A DNA stretch of 64,000 nt, from positions 306,545-370,544 of the forward strand of contig KL197711.1 in the NCBI GenBank assembly GCA_000697665.1. Direction: 5' to 3'. The stretch is from Jaapia argillacea MUCL 33604 (Eukaryota; Basidiomycota; Agaricomycetes; Jaapiales; Jaapiaceae). The notes beneath the pieces were generated by a model. That model searched no databases, was not told where the DNA came from, and saw only the letters and a program-made list of their open reading frames with translations. A program made the position numbers and the translations under genes. This document shows, piece by piece, positions 37,936 to 49,045 of the stretch (positions are counted from its first letter, which is position 1; each line of letters begins with the position of its first letter).

Positions 37936-40327
37936 CTACATCCCACCCCTCATCTCTTGCACTCTTCCAAGTTGATAACCTATCCAACCATGAGCACAAC
38001 CAGAAACCAAACCAAAACCAAAGGAACAACATACGAGTAAACGGGCACTTGGTCCCAAGCGCCGACATCACACCCACAACCCCCTCCAACGACCCAACCA
38101 ACCCAGTCTCTCGCGCAGTTGGTGCAACGGCCGAGTGCCTCCGAGCCCGTTCATGCTTAACATGAACAACCAGCACCTCACAAACCGTCATCAACAAAGT
38201 CTACCCACCAATAAAATCAACTGAACCGTCCACACAACACAAAAAGAAAAGAACATACACCAATAATCGGGTTCGTAAACACCAACGCCGTCCCATCCAC
38301 TCTACCCAAAACTTCAGCAATCCCTTCAGCGACTCTCAGCGCCTCCCTCCTCCCATCCTCCCCATCCCTCCCCCCAAACGCCTTATAAACTTGAATCAAA
38401 GCAACTCGTGCCAATATCTGACTGAGAATAATACACCTCACAACCTCCGGCGCGATAGCATCATCGCTCAGCGGGAAGAGGGTCGGGATGAACTGTTCTA
38501 TTTGCGTGATAAGAACGCGGGAACGTCCCCGCAGGCTTTGGATATCTGATTGTGAATTTGCTAGAGCGTTGAATAAAAGGGGGCGGCTGGTGAGCAAAGG
38601 GTTCAAACAATGGGAGCAGGTAAAGGTAAGCATACAGGCTTTGTACCGATTCGCAACTTGTGTCGCTTGTTCGTATAGAATGGCAGATTTGATAACCATA
38701 GCCGTGATCGAGAAGCCCTCGACGGTATCTTCAGAAGCCGGATCGTTCAAAAATTTGGCCAACGTCCTGGAACTCTTCGGCCTATCAGGCGATAAAACTC
38801 CCTACCCAACCAGATCCAACATTAGCGAAACCCCAGGAGTAGTTAGCAATACGAATCATACCGGTTGATAAACATCCCGTTCTAAAGGCCAAGGCGTATC
38901 AACATCAGTCAACAACATCTCCTCATCACTAATAAACGCCGACGACCCCATCACAGCGCTCCAAACCCTATCCAACACAAAAACCTGCCAAAACGCATTA
39001 ATCCTCTCCCCTTCTTCGACTTCATCCACAGGCGGAGGTAATCCAGTCCCAAGACCGCCAATCCCAAATGCCACCTGCACGTCAGCTTCACTTCGGACTT
39101 TATTCAACTTACAAGCAAACGCCAACGAGACGGCTGCGTTTACGTGATACCTCCCTTCTACAACCCTCCCGTTCCTAAAGAAATAATATGCGAGTATGAG
39201 CTCAGCTTGCAACATATGCATATCTCTTTTCGGGTGGTGGCGAACCCCACCATTACCCCCACCAGATACTGAAGCAGAATTAAGCTGACTCTGCACTCGG
39301 GCGAGTAAGAGAGGTTCCCGAGCTGCCAACTCTGGAGAGCCGGAGAAATGGATGCCCATTAAATATATTACGCTGAGGAGGACGGGAAGCGGACGGGAAG
39401 GGTGCCAGAGAGGGAGAGGTTGAAGAGCCGAGTCGAGGAAACGACGAGTGGAAAGGAACCAGCCGAATTGAGAGCCTCGGGGAAGAAATATGTTGAACCT
39501 AAGAGAGATCAATTAGTCGTGGCGCGAGGTTCTCCGAAAAAAAAACTCGATTTACAATAGTTGGATTATGTCGGCAGGAGGCTCTTCTGCTTCCCACCAC
39601 GATGGAGCCGGTCTGGGTAAAGGGGCACTCGCACCTCGGCCTTGATACGGCGTCAAGCGAGGTGTATTTCCCTGGGAGGAGAAAGTGGGAGCTGGACGGG
39701 ACGAAATGTGGTTAGCATAACTATGCCACAGCTTCTCTGGAAGGGCAAAACCATCCACTAACCTCCAAAAAACGGGCCAGAAGATATCCCCGGCGCGGGA
39801 GATGGACCACCTCGAAACTGAGGAGGGAAATCACGGTGTATCTGAGGACTGCTTGAAGGCAACCTTGACGTGGTCCCAAGATTCATCCCGGTAGAACCAC
39901 CTGCATTGGGTTGCCTGTTACGATATGAAGCATGAGGGTCATGTAGCGTCATAGACGGAGTTGTTTCAGCGGGGCGCTCAAGCTCCTGGATTCGAGCTTG
40001 GAGAAGCGCAACACTGTCTTCCAGCAACTCGGTGCGTGTACGTCCCGGTCCGTCTGCGTATTCACAATCCTCTTGTCTATTACCACGGACACAAGGACCA
40101 CAATACGGTCGTGCACCATCACATTTCTATAAATTAGGCCTGTTCATTAGCATCCATGTAGTGGTTAAGGGGTATAAGAAAAGTGTTTGCACCATTTTGC
40201 GTTTTCTAACGGGAAGTTATTCGTGAGGACCAGTCGAAATTCCAGTGGAAGTTACGTACCTGCAGTCGAGGCAAGCCTGTCCTCTCCTGAGGGGAGTATT
40301 GGATGAAGATTGATCTGAATGAGACAT
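37936..40327 (-). CDS. Zn2Cys6 transcription factor with fungal-specific regulator domain
   Basis: A multi-exon gene for roughly 640 residues. The first exon (40327-40260) encodes MSHSDQSS and RRGQACLDCR. A 13-nt exon (40205-40193) adds KRKM, and the third begins KCDGARPYCGPCVRG, together giving the six-cysteine binuclear cluster CxxCRKRKMKCDGxRPxCxxC. A short coiled coil (LLEDSVALLQARIQELER) follows. The middle matches the fungal_trans domain (FNIFLPRGSQFGWFLSTRRF; LQAELILAYYFFRNGRVVEG; INAFWQVFVLDRVWSAVMG). The last exon reads YQLGRVQEMRGGM then stop. It is a nuclear regulator that typically binds CGG-rich inverted sites as a dimer; target pathway unknown. Confidence 0.9.
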
Positions 40328-42776
40328 AGAATAGCGGGTATACCGGAGGAAAATCTAAGAGTTCTGTGGGGTCCAAGGCGAATTCTAATTGTTCTGCTGG
40401 CCTCCCCAACCTCAACTTCCAGAGCTCTTATACTCAATAAACCTCTCCAAGCTGAGCCTTCTCCGCAGCGCATAACATCGGTACGAAAAGATTGCAAACA
40501 AGAGATGCTACAACTCGACGGAGCCGAGCACATTGTGTTCAGAGAGTATCTCCGTCAGCTCGGCGAGTGAGACGGTCTGAAACACCATGACCGAAGAACT
40601 AAGCGAAACCAAAATCGCAGAATATCTCGCAGTGATGAGTGTCTTTGCACTAAGCGAATGAACTTTGGCTGTGGATACGCAGGGACAGCGTAGTCACGTT
40701 TGGAAACTAAGTATCCCCTGGCCGTGTTACTGCGTTGGCGGAAGAGAGCTGGGAGCGAGATGGGCAGTGCTGACAGAGGCGGCAAGATGGGTTGGTGAGG
40801 GCAAGGTCTCAGAACGTTGGAGTTTTCTTGAGTCCGGTCGAACTCTAACTGCGAGGACTGTATGACCCTCGGGGGGCAACTTCGCTGGTCGCCGGCTAAC
40901 CGACCCCGGTAACCAAAGTATAAACCGGACTTGGCAACAGCCTTCGGTGGCGAGTTCATCAGATTATGCATCAACAATGTTGCAAGACTCGGGCATGGCT
41001 CGGGAGGACAAAATCCACCTATCTCATCCATGTATAGCCTTATAGGCGCTATTTTACACCCGGTAGGCCCAGGTGTTGATACCTACTAAGTTATGGCTCC
41101 TGAGTACATTTCCTACTTCGACCACCTTATGAGTTAAAACAGCTCTGGTTGGGTCGTCCATAGTTGTGCCGCCCAAATCTCCTCATCATTCCCTCCAAAC
41201 CCATCGCAGAGACATTGGGAAATATGCCAATAACAGCTCACATCGGACTCGGTGGGATCAGTGGTGACGAGCCTATCTGAAGCCAATCTGGAGACTGCGC
41301 AAATGGCTAAGTTCTAATCTAACTGATCAGGGCCTCATTGGTGGTCCTTCCGTCTCCAACTTAAAGTTCCAGGGGATCGGACAGGGTCGTGGCAAGTAAT
41401 CTTTGGGTGACTGCATGGGATATTGTTGGCCTACATGAAACTGAAGGCGAAGGTGCGAGCTCTAAAAATTACCCCGACAAGCTTCTCCACGACGCTCAAC
41501 GTGTTCAGGCTCCATTGTGGCAATCTTTTCCTCTACCCTGTCCTTGTAGCCGACTCTCAGTAGGAAGGAGGTCCTATAAGGTTGACAACGATGAGTCAAC
41601 GCTATCGAGTTTGACTTCGAAAGTGGTCAGGTCCAGTAAGAGATTCAAGGTGAGAATTCATGCTCACCATCCGTCTCTTCTTCAGTCTAATGCAGCGCTT
41701 CTGTTTCGTCAGAAGGCTTTTGTCTCACGACCATGCACATGCCTGGGTGGACATCTCGGCGTCTTGAAAGCTCGAACGCTCTGTGCAACTTGTCCACAGC
41801 CATTGGTCTTCCTCTCAGACTCGCGTTTGGGGTCCCACCCTCCTCCCGCTGCTGTGCACTATATCGCCCTACCACTATCGAGAGACGATCGTCGTTCTTC
41901 AAACAATTAGGCTGCATGGTAAGTGTGGTGATGGATCGAGTAGTCAGACGCGGAAGTGGAGAGGTAGACGATCGAGTTGTGGTGAGTAGGGAAACTTTGT
42001 TGAATGGTGGGAGAGAGACGACAATCCAAGTGGTAGGTCCCTCCAATAAGTCGTCTATTATATACATGACTCGGACAATCGCTTTGAGACCTATGTTTCA
42101 CTTTGACCCACCACGACTAAATCCGGGTCATGCTTGGACCCGTCGCCAAAGCGTGGACAAAGCAAAGTCTAGCCACTTATTGAAGCCCAAGCGAGGTTTC
42201 CTCATTTTCGCAAAGCCATGGCGAATAATGTTCCATTTCATACTCGCAAGGACACAAAATATTCAAGCGGAATGGCGCAGGACGCAGGGTTAAGGGTTAA
42301 GCATAGAAGTGTCGGCAATTACCATATGAGGAAGGTGAGAGGAGGATGTAAGGACAAAAGACTTCCGTATTGGGCCATGCCACCAATCTTCAATGACTCG
42401 CATGATGTGCCACTGACGGGCCGACCTGGTAAGACGTCAGTTCCGGCCGTCGGGTTTACTTGGTGTAGCATGGGTGATCGTGGACGGAGTCCAGTCCACA
42501 AGTTCGAGATCGGTGGCTTCAAATGTGACTGGACGGTGTGGATGGCAAATAACTTCTGACGGAGGAGATGAGAGTTTGGATGTTGGAATTGCCCCTCACA
42601 CTCACGCCGCCGCTGAACGTTAGCTATGAGTTTCGACACCCAACAATCCATGTGAAACGTAAAACTGACATACTTGGCTGGGAACCCAAGGGTGCGAGAG
42701 GCATACGAAGAATTCGTCCTGGCAGATCAAGACATCACTCCATCAACCTAAGCAATCCAATCGATCAGCAATCGTT
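40328..42776. other. Gene-poor 2.4-kb region
   Basis: This is the longest stretch without a supported gene. Frames such as 41733-42293 (+, 186 codons) begin with ATG but show no domain, signal or splice-supported partner. Both flanking genes are on the minus strand, so the left end is the promoter of the Zn2Cys6 gene. A decayed gene or a long non-coding RNA is possible but nothing positive supports either. Confidence 0.45.
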
Positions 42777-44283
42777 TTAAGTGAAGAGACGACTTCGTAC
42801 CAGCTCATAGGGCTCTTCAGGAACTGGCGCGTTCCCCTGCACACCGGTGGGAGAAGCTAGCAATCGAAGATATCTGGTTTTAGGCGTCAGGTATCAGTCA
42901 CCCTAATCATTGTTGAAAGCCAAAATAGTCTGGTATCTCACCCAGATGTCCGTGATGTAGGTGAAATCAGGACCCTGTACGTCCTCCCAGAGGGTAAATG
43001 CGCACTTCCTACGTTGAGCAAAGTCCGGAGTCCAAGTTAATGACGGGGACAATGGTGAGGGAGAACCAGGACGCGATGTAGTGTGGTTAAAGCTTACCGA
43101 GCGACGGAAGCATGATTCCCCTGGATCCACTTTTGTCGAAGTTTGACGTGGACCCGTCTTCTGGGTTCACCATCTTGGTGGACAGTTGGGTTGTGATCAC
43201 GACCTAAAAAACATACACATATGCGGACCAGAGGAAAGATGAGACGAGACTCCCGGAAGCGCGAGACAATGCGAAGGACGAACAGAAAGATTTCGTCCCG
43301 CACACGATCTAGCAAGGATACTCTTAATGCGCTCCAAGATCCCATTCTTCTGGGATTGCGTTAACGGAGGTGATTGAGATTGGAATGGGAACTGGAGGGA
43401 GTTGAGGACGAGAAGTGTGGTCTAGTGAAAGGCAAACATTATCAGGCTTTTGGTTGAAGAAGAAAGGAAGAGAATAGTTACGCGGGGATTTGTGTCAAGA
43501 TATGAGGGTAAGTTGTTGAGAAAAATCATCAGGTCGGTCAGGTCTTGGATGTTGGCGTGCCGGATGAGCGTCTTGTAAGCACCAGGTTCCATTCCCGAGT
43601 CTTGGTCAAATGAAAGCATATAGGGACTTGTCTGCATTTTTTCTCTTCGAAAGCGGAGGGTTTAGTACTCACCTTGTAAATCTCGACAAAGTATCGCCGG
43701 CATAACCATGTTCTGCATGTCTATGAGGGTGGCAATGAACTCAATTAACGCGTTCTCCTGCAAGAAAACACAGCTCACCAACGAACACCACCTCCCCACC
43801 ATCCTTCACTACACTCCCCACAACATTAACCGCCAAAGCTTCCTTCTTCGTCCCAGGCGGACCAGCAATCTCCAGTATATACCCTCTTCGCAATCCTCCC
43901 GCTCCCAAAAGCTTGTCAAGCGCAGGACAAAGAGTCGAGAAGTACTTGGCAGAAGACGAAGACGACGAAATCATCGAAGCTGCTGATTGCGTGAGTGGGG
44001 GCGGTGGTAACTCAGAGGTGCTTGTAGACAGTCGAGCCTTGCCACGACTTCGGGCCGAGTTGAGGATGGTTTGTGAAGTTTGTAGTGGGACTTTGAGGTC
44101 TGGCCATCAGAATGAGTGTGGTGCAGAAGAGAAGTTGAAGTAACGGGCAAAGTTGAGTTAACCTTTGGCGAGGGATTCTACAGAGCAACTTGCGAGGTCC
44201 TGAATGGTTTCATATCCGGCCCTCGTCAGGACCGAAAGGGTCGACGGGGCTAAGGACAGCGTAGACAATGGCCTTTGTGACAT
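42777..44283 (-). CDS. RAD51/RecA-family paralogue with altered Walker motifs
   Basis: A multi-exon gene for about 370 residues. Exon 1 (44283-44163) starts MSQRPLSTLSLAPSTLSVL and has the helix-hairpin-like segment RAGYETIQDLASCSVESLA. Exon 2 (44099-43779) has CPALDKLLGAGGLRRGYILE then IAGPPGTKKEALAVNVVG at the Walker A position, and GEVVFV. Later exons give IRHANIQDLTDLMIFLNNLP, TTLLVLNSLQFPFQ at Walker B, VVITTQLSTKMVNPEDGST (the TNQ-like loop) and LPSLGSAHLPSGRTYRVLIS, ending ELVRSRLFT. The layout is that of RAD51C/XRCC3-type paralogues that assist RAD51 filaments in recombination repair. Walker A has KKE where GK[T/S] is expected, and Walker B has Asn for Asp, so ATP use is doubtful. Exon joins between 43625 and 43780 are unresolved. 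Confidence 0.78.
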
Positions 44284-44464
44284 CTTTGATTCTAGGAGGC
44301 ATAAAACCGTTGACGACCGTGGACGCGCAGTTCAAGAAACAGGACAACACGATCAAGTCTCAGTAGGAGAGGTATCATAATAAGGCTCTGCTAGCGCTTC
44401 CCAATCATATTCCCACACTCAGTTCAGCTGTGAGTGTGTGAACATTTTGTCTCGTTCACAAAAA

Positions 44465-45676
44465 TCAATCGCAGAATCCAAACGCCCCCTTCAGTCCCTC
44501 ATCAACCTTCAACCCTCCCTCTTCTAAGTACAAATCGCTACCATTCCCAATTCCTCCGTACCAATCAGCTTCGTTAAACCAAGTGGGAGATGCCAGAGAA
44601 GTGGATGACTCGGTGTTGAGATCAAGCATGCTTCGTCCGATGAGTGATGTAATGCTGAACGAAGCGCAAAGAGGAGATACGCCTTCTTCGAGGTGACAAG
44701 GGTTAGCACCGACGACAGAAAATGTGTTGGACTTGATGGATTTTGGACCAAGGGGGATTATAGAGAACCCATCGAACGTGTCGGCGGTGGGGGTGGCTGG
44801 CATGGACTGGGAAACCCGGTGTCGCTGGGTGGCTGTGATGGGATTCCCGAAAGCGAATGGTTGCTGGGCGCCGGTGACGTCGAATCCAGAGACAGGGAAG
44901 GAGGGTAAAGCCGTTGCTGGAGCCCACGCGGTTGGCGAAGTCGTTGCTCGATGTACTTCTCGAACTGACATGCTCGCAGGGTTCGAGGCAGTTCGAGGCT
45001 GGTGATGATGAGACCGTGAAAGTCCACGAGGAGACGGTTGACGGTGGTGCTGCGGAGCTGCAGGCCTCGTCGTCCCTTGTTCCTTCATTCTGTTGCGACT
45101 GCGGTGCGACCCGTTCTCCACGTTCTTCCTGTGATCACGAGACCTAACAAGTTCCCGAACATCCTTGTCGAGGAGCCGGTGCCGCCTGCGTTTACGATCC
45201 CAACGATATAGCAGGAACAATACGGCTATGGCAGCTGCGATTGATGTAGCACAGAGCGCGGCGCTGACGGCGGTCAACTTCTGCTTGGGCTTGAGAGAGG
45301 ACAAATCTTCCGTGGTTGGTATCTTGCTGGGAGTCGATGTGGTTGTGGCCAGAGATGGGGTGGGAGCTGGAATGGTAGACTCGGCAATGCCTTTCGAGGC
45401 AGTAAATCGCGTTGAGGGAAGGCCATCAGAAGGTGCTACTTGTGGGGCGAGCGAGGCCGTGTGCAGACGAGCCAACATGTCACAATCGTCGAAGTTGGTG
45501 GACAAAATGAAGGGGGAGCTCCTGTCAGCACCAGGTATGACTTTTGTACCAGGGGGCGTTAGCCATTGCCAGTGATTGGGATCGTGACCAAAAGCTAGCA
45601 GCCGGACGGCGATTTGAGGAAGGAATATGAGCTCGAGGGTGCTGCGATTTGGCAAGGTGACGACCACTGGAAGCAT
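44465..45676 (-). CDS. Single-pass membrane protein of unknown function
   Basis: A long uninterrupted frame; the first ATG in frame is at 45676, giving 403 residues, but the 5' end could lie in an unrecognised upstream exon. After a Ser/Thr-rich outer part (TIPAPTPSLATTTSTPSKIP) comes one clear transmembrane helix, AVSAALCATSIAAAIAVLFL, followed by the stop-transfer cluster YRWDRKRRRHR. The rest is a Ser/Pro/His-rich cytoplasmic tail (RQPSPRGLSRSHHHQPRTAS) ending GLKGAFGFCD. The layout is common in fungal cell-surface sensors and orphan membrane proteins. No family was recognised. Confidence 0.6.
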   Translation of the reverse strand: MLPVVVTLPNRSTLELIFLPQIAVRLLAFGHDPNHWQWLTPPGTKVIPGADRSSPFILSTNFDDCDMLARLHTASLAPQVAPSDGLPSTRFTASKGIAESTIPAPTPSLATTTSTPSKIPTTEDLSSLKPKQKLTAVSAALCATSIAAAIAVLFLLYRWDRKRRRHRLLDKDVRELVRSRDHRKNVENGSHRSRNRMKEQGTTRPAAPQHHRQPSPRGLSRSHHHQPRTASNPASMSVREVHRATTSPTAWAPATALPSFPVSGFDVTGAQQPFAFGNPITATQRHRVSQSMPATPTADTFDGFSIIPLGPKSIKSNTFSVVGANPCHLEEGVSPLCASFSITSLIGRSMLDLNTESSTSLASPTWFNEADWYGGIGNGSDLYLEEGGLKVDEGLKGAFGFCD

Positions 45677-46643
45677 CGCCACAGTCCACCGCAAATATTA
45701 TTGCCATGACTCCCATGGCTCCTCGATGTTGTATCCAAGGCTCGATCCCCCAACAGGCTCGGAGAAAAACTCAGAAAGACAAGTAACGTACCTCACCCAC
45801 AAGACGGTCAAGTTTTGATTTTAATTCCTGATTTCAACAACGACAGCGGGTTTATCTGAATTCTGTACATATGCTGACAATATAGTATCCTCTCTGTCAT
45901 GCCCCAAAATTGTGAGGTCTACGCTTGCTCGCTGGTTGTACCACTGTGGAAACATTTTTGTGTCCATTTTCAGCCACCGGTGGCTGTCCTACCCGAAAAG
46001 CGGTCATTCGACGTCAACCCAGCGACCCGTTGCCCATTGTTCAAATCAGATTGGTTCATTGCAGAGTGCCATGCAACTACTCTACGAGGTTTAGATGAGG
46101 ATAGGTGGCGATACACACTTGACTCGCCGCAACGATGACTTTGGGATGTTGCCAATTCCATCAAGAGCATTTGAAATTCGAGAATTCCTGACATATCGAT
46201 GTTTTTGAAGACATGCTGTAGCACCCCTGCAGCACCGTTGGCCACGCCGCTTAGTCGATTGCACAAGAACATGTAGTAGATTGTACATGAATATTTATGG
46301 TCTGGGATTTGGGTCTTCGAGTGGCAAAAGCTGAATGACCATTTTCCCGGTGTGACCGTCTTCTGGGTGAGGTACGTTAAGTGGACCGTGAAATCTCTCC
46401 ATTATAGAATCTATTATCTGGGTTGAACCGTGGGAGTTGTGGAGACGGGATCAAATCGATCAAAGACACTGCCAGAACTCAGGCACACAACCATGCCCCT
46501 ACCGTAACCTAAATGCAAAGCGCCAGCGATTACCGCCTCGACTTTCAAGATTCAACACACACCAACTACTTAAATAATAGTCCTAGGACTGATCTTGTCA
46601 CTTCTGAGCACCAAGTTCCGATTCCTGACGACTAATCTTTGCA
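45677..46643. other. Divergent intergenic region
   Basis: About 0.97 kb between the minus-strand membrane protein and the first RTA1 gene. No coding region supported; frames are short and without domains. It should contain both promoters. Confidence 0.45.
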
Positions 46644-47972
46644 ATGGCTCTCTCTCTCTTGAGCCTCACCTTCCTCCTTGCCCTCGCTTTTGTGACAGGA
46701 GTTCAAGCGGGCATGTGGGCACTTTTCGTTCATTGAAAGCACGATCGTCGCTGACTTCGGGCGAGCAGATGCTCCCTCCCCTTCTGAGGATAACACAACC
46801 GTGTTACAACAACTCCTACGTAAGCCTCAATCCAAAATCTCTCTCAACCACATCGTCACTGATTGGTGTATCATCCAGATTACTCGCCTAATAAACCTGT
46901 CGCCGCCGTTACTGGTGTCATATACCTCCTCATCAGCTTAGCTCTCTTCTTTCGCATATAGAAGACTCGAAATTGGTGGGGGCTTTGTCTTCCGCTTGGG
47001 GCACTGTGTAGGTCCCGTCCCTGGCCGTTTCACATGATTCAATTTAACAAGTTGCCAGCATCTGGGATTGGATACTTCATTCGAATTCTCTTGGTCTCAA
47101 ACCAGAATTCCCTTGGAGATTATGTTGGGATGCAGCTCTTGATAGTCTGCTCACCAGCCGCTTTCCTGGCTTTCAACTATATCGTTTATGGGCGATTCAT
47201 TATCAACTGCGTTGGACGCCAATATTCTCTCATCCGCCCGGAGATTGTAGCTCGAATATTCGTGATCAGCGACATCACCACCTTCCTGGTTCAGGTATAT
47301 ACAACCTTTGCATGACCGGAGTCTTGGCACCTTCATCACAATTTCGGATAGTCTGGTGGGGGGAGTATAGGTATCGTCAACAATATCAAAGTCCAAAACG
47401 CTGGAAGCGCAATCTTCCTTGGAGGACTAGTCGCCCAAACGTTTTCCTACGTCATTTTCTTGGGCCTTCTCACACATGCCCATCGGAAAATCGTCAAGAG
47501 TGGGGAGTATTCCAAGAATGAGATTTGGTGGACGGCCGTCAAATCGGTTTATTTTTCCTCTGTATTTATCATGGCAAGTCTTCGTCTCCCTGATTGTCAG
47601 TGCCTGTCTGATCGGTAGTATGCTCAGATTCGATGTATATACCGCGTCACCGAGCTTGCGCAAGGTCACGGCGGGTACCTTCTGATTCACGAAAGTACGC
47701 AAGTATCCGCTTCCACAATTACCCAGTTCACGAATAATACCCCAGTATATTTCTACTTCCTCGACTCCTTACCCCTTGTCATCGCGATATCCACCTATAT
47801 CCCATTATGGCCTGGAAATTACATCAAGACCAAATCTACTGTTGCGCCGTCGGAGTACCAGTTGTCTGAGGATGTAGGCAACGTGGAGGCAAGTGAGACT
47901 CCGGGCGTTGAAGTGATCCCGCTAGAATCACGCTCATACCAGAGCGAAACCAAAGCCCGTGGCGATGAGTGA
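46644..47972 (+). pseudogene. RTA1-family gene, copy 1, with an in-frame stop (possible pseudogene)
   Basis: Copy 1 of three tandem RTA1 (lipid-translocating exporter-like) genes. It begins MALSLLSLTFLLALAFVTG (signal peptide), and the later exons are open: GYFIRILLVSNQNSLGDYVG, FNYIVYGRFIINCVGRQYSL, RPEIVARIFVISDITTFLVQ, IYFYFLDSLPLVIAIS, with a longer C-terminus than its sisters. In the exon after HYSPNKPVAAV the frame meets TAG at 46959-46961, where the sister copies have a sense codon (Phe in RVFK). Either this copy is disabled, or a 45-nt in-frame intron ending at that TAG is removed, which would shorten the first helix. Two introns seem to use GC donors (46711 and 47574). The rest of the gene is well preserved, so any loss is recent. 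Confidence 0.65.
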
Positions 47973-49045
47973 TGAAAGAGGGATAGTCATCATGACGAGT
48001 TACTCGACCGTATCAGACCGTTTAGGAACGCCAGCAGGACCCGGTTGTTGAAGCCGCCATATTCGCTTCCTCACAAGTCAAATGCTCGATTTCTTGGAAC
48101 ATCGTCGACGTGGAGGATCTCAAGTGATGTGGCTCACCTTGTCTGCTTCCTTGAGGCGGTTCTCATAACTGGAGAGCTCCATGATACCAAAGTCATCAAG
48201 GTCCCGGAGCGACGATGGGAGGGATCTTTCGGAGACGATCTAGAAGTGGAAGATGCTGTGAAGTTGTGCGAGCGAAACCATATGCCATAGGAACGCACTC
48301 TCTAGTGTTTGATACGAGGTGACAGCATTCAAACCGATCAAGGGCAAAGACTTTGCGCGGTCATCCTAGATGCTGCTAGGGAGGGAGCTTAGACGGCCAG
48401 AGCTATGCAGGTCTTTGTGCGGACTGCGGAGAGTGCAATGGGAACCGGTGGATTGAGGCATTTCAACCATCATCCTTCGCCCCTGCGGAGAGATTGGCGA
48501 AATTCTAATTTCCCGCTGGAATTCTGGCTGCGCAACATGAGGTTGCATCAATAACGTTCCTGGCTCGTTTTCATCGATCCTCACCTTGGGAATCATGCTT
48601 ATTCGCGCACATCCACGGACCGTGGAGCGATGGCGTCCGCGGTCTCCAGATTATGAGTCAAAATCTGCAGTCTATCCCTCTAAACACCCCCAGTCTCCTG
48701 CAATCGAGCACTATCTACAACACCTAGGATATAGTGGCAATATCTTGGTCGTCAGAGTCGCAGTCAGAGGTGAGGAATTCGCAGTTCAAGACCATCCTTC
48801 GGGAGTGTTTGCTTACGTAATTGTGATTGCTTACTCGAACATGCTTACCAGAAACCTTCACCACCGTTGGAACCTCGCACTGCTTCAACCTTCACGATGG
48901 ACTGCGACTCCTCCTCAAACGATACTGAGATGCAGATAATGGCGGGAACGGCGTCTACTTACCCTGGGTGCACGACTATTTAAACAAGCTGATATGGTGA
49001 TGAGGACAAACCTCACCACCCATTCATTTCATCCTATAGAGAGGC
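47973..49045. other. Intergenic region between RTA1 copies 1 and 2
   Basis: About 1.07 kb with no supported gene. From about 48530 to 49045 it is clearly similar to 50785-51268 upstream of copy 3 (shared words CTGGCTGCGCAACATGA, TTTGCTTACGTAAT, CACGACTAT), so the promoter region was duplicated together with the gene. Confidence 0.6.

Noticed and set aside
41733-42293. 186-codon plus-strand frame with ATG
   Set aside because: No domain, no signal peptide, no splice-supported extension; composition resembles flanking non-coding DNA.
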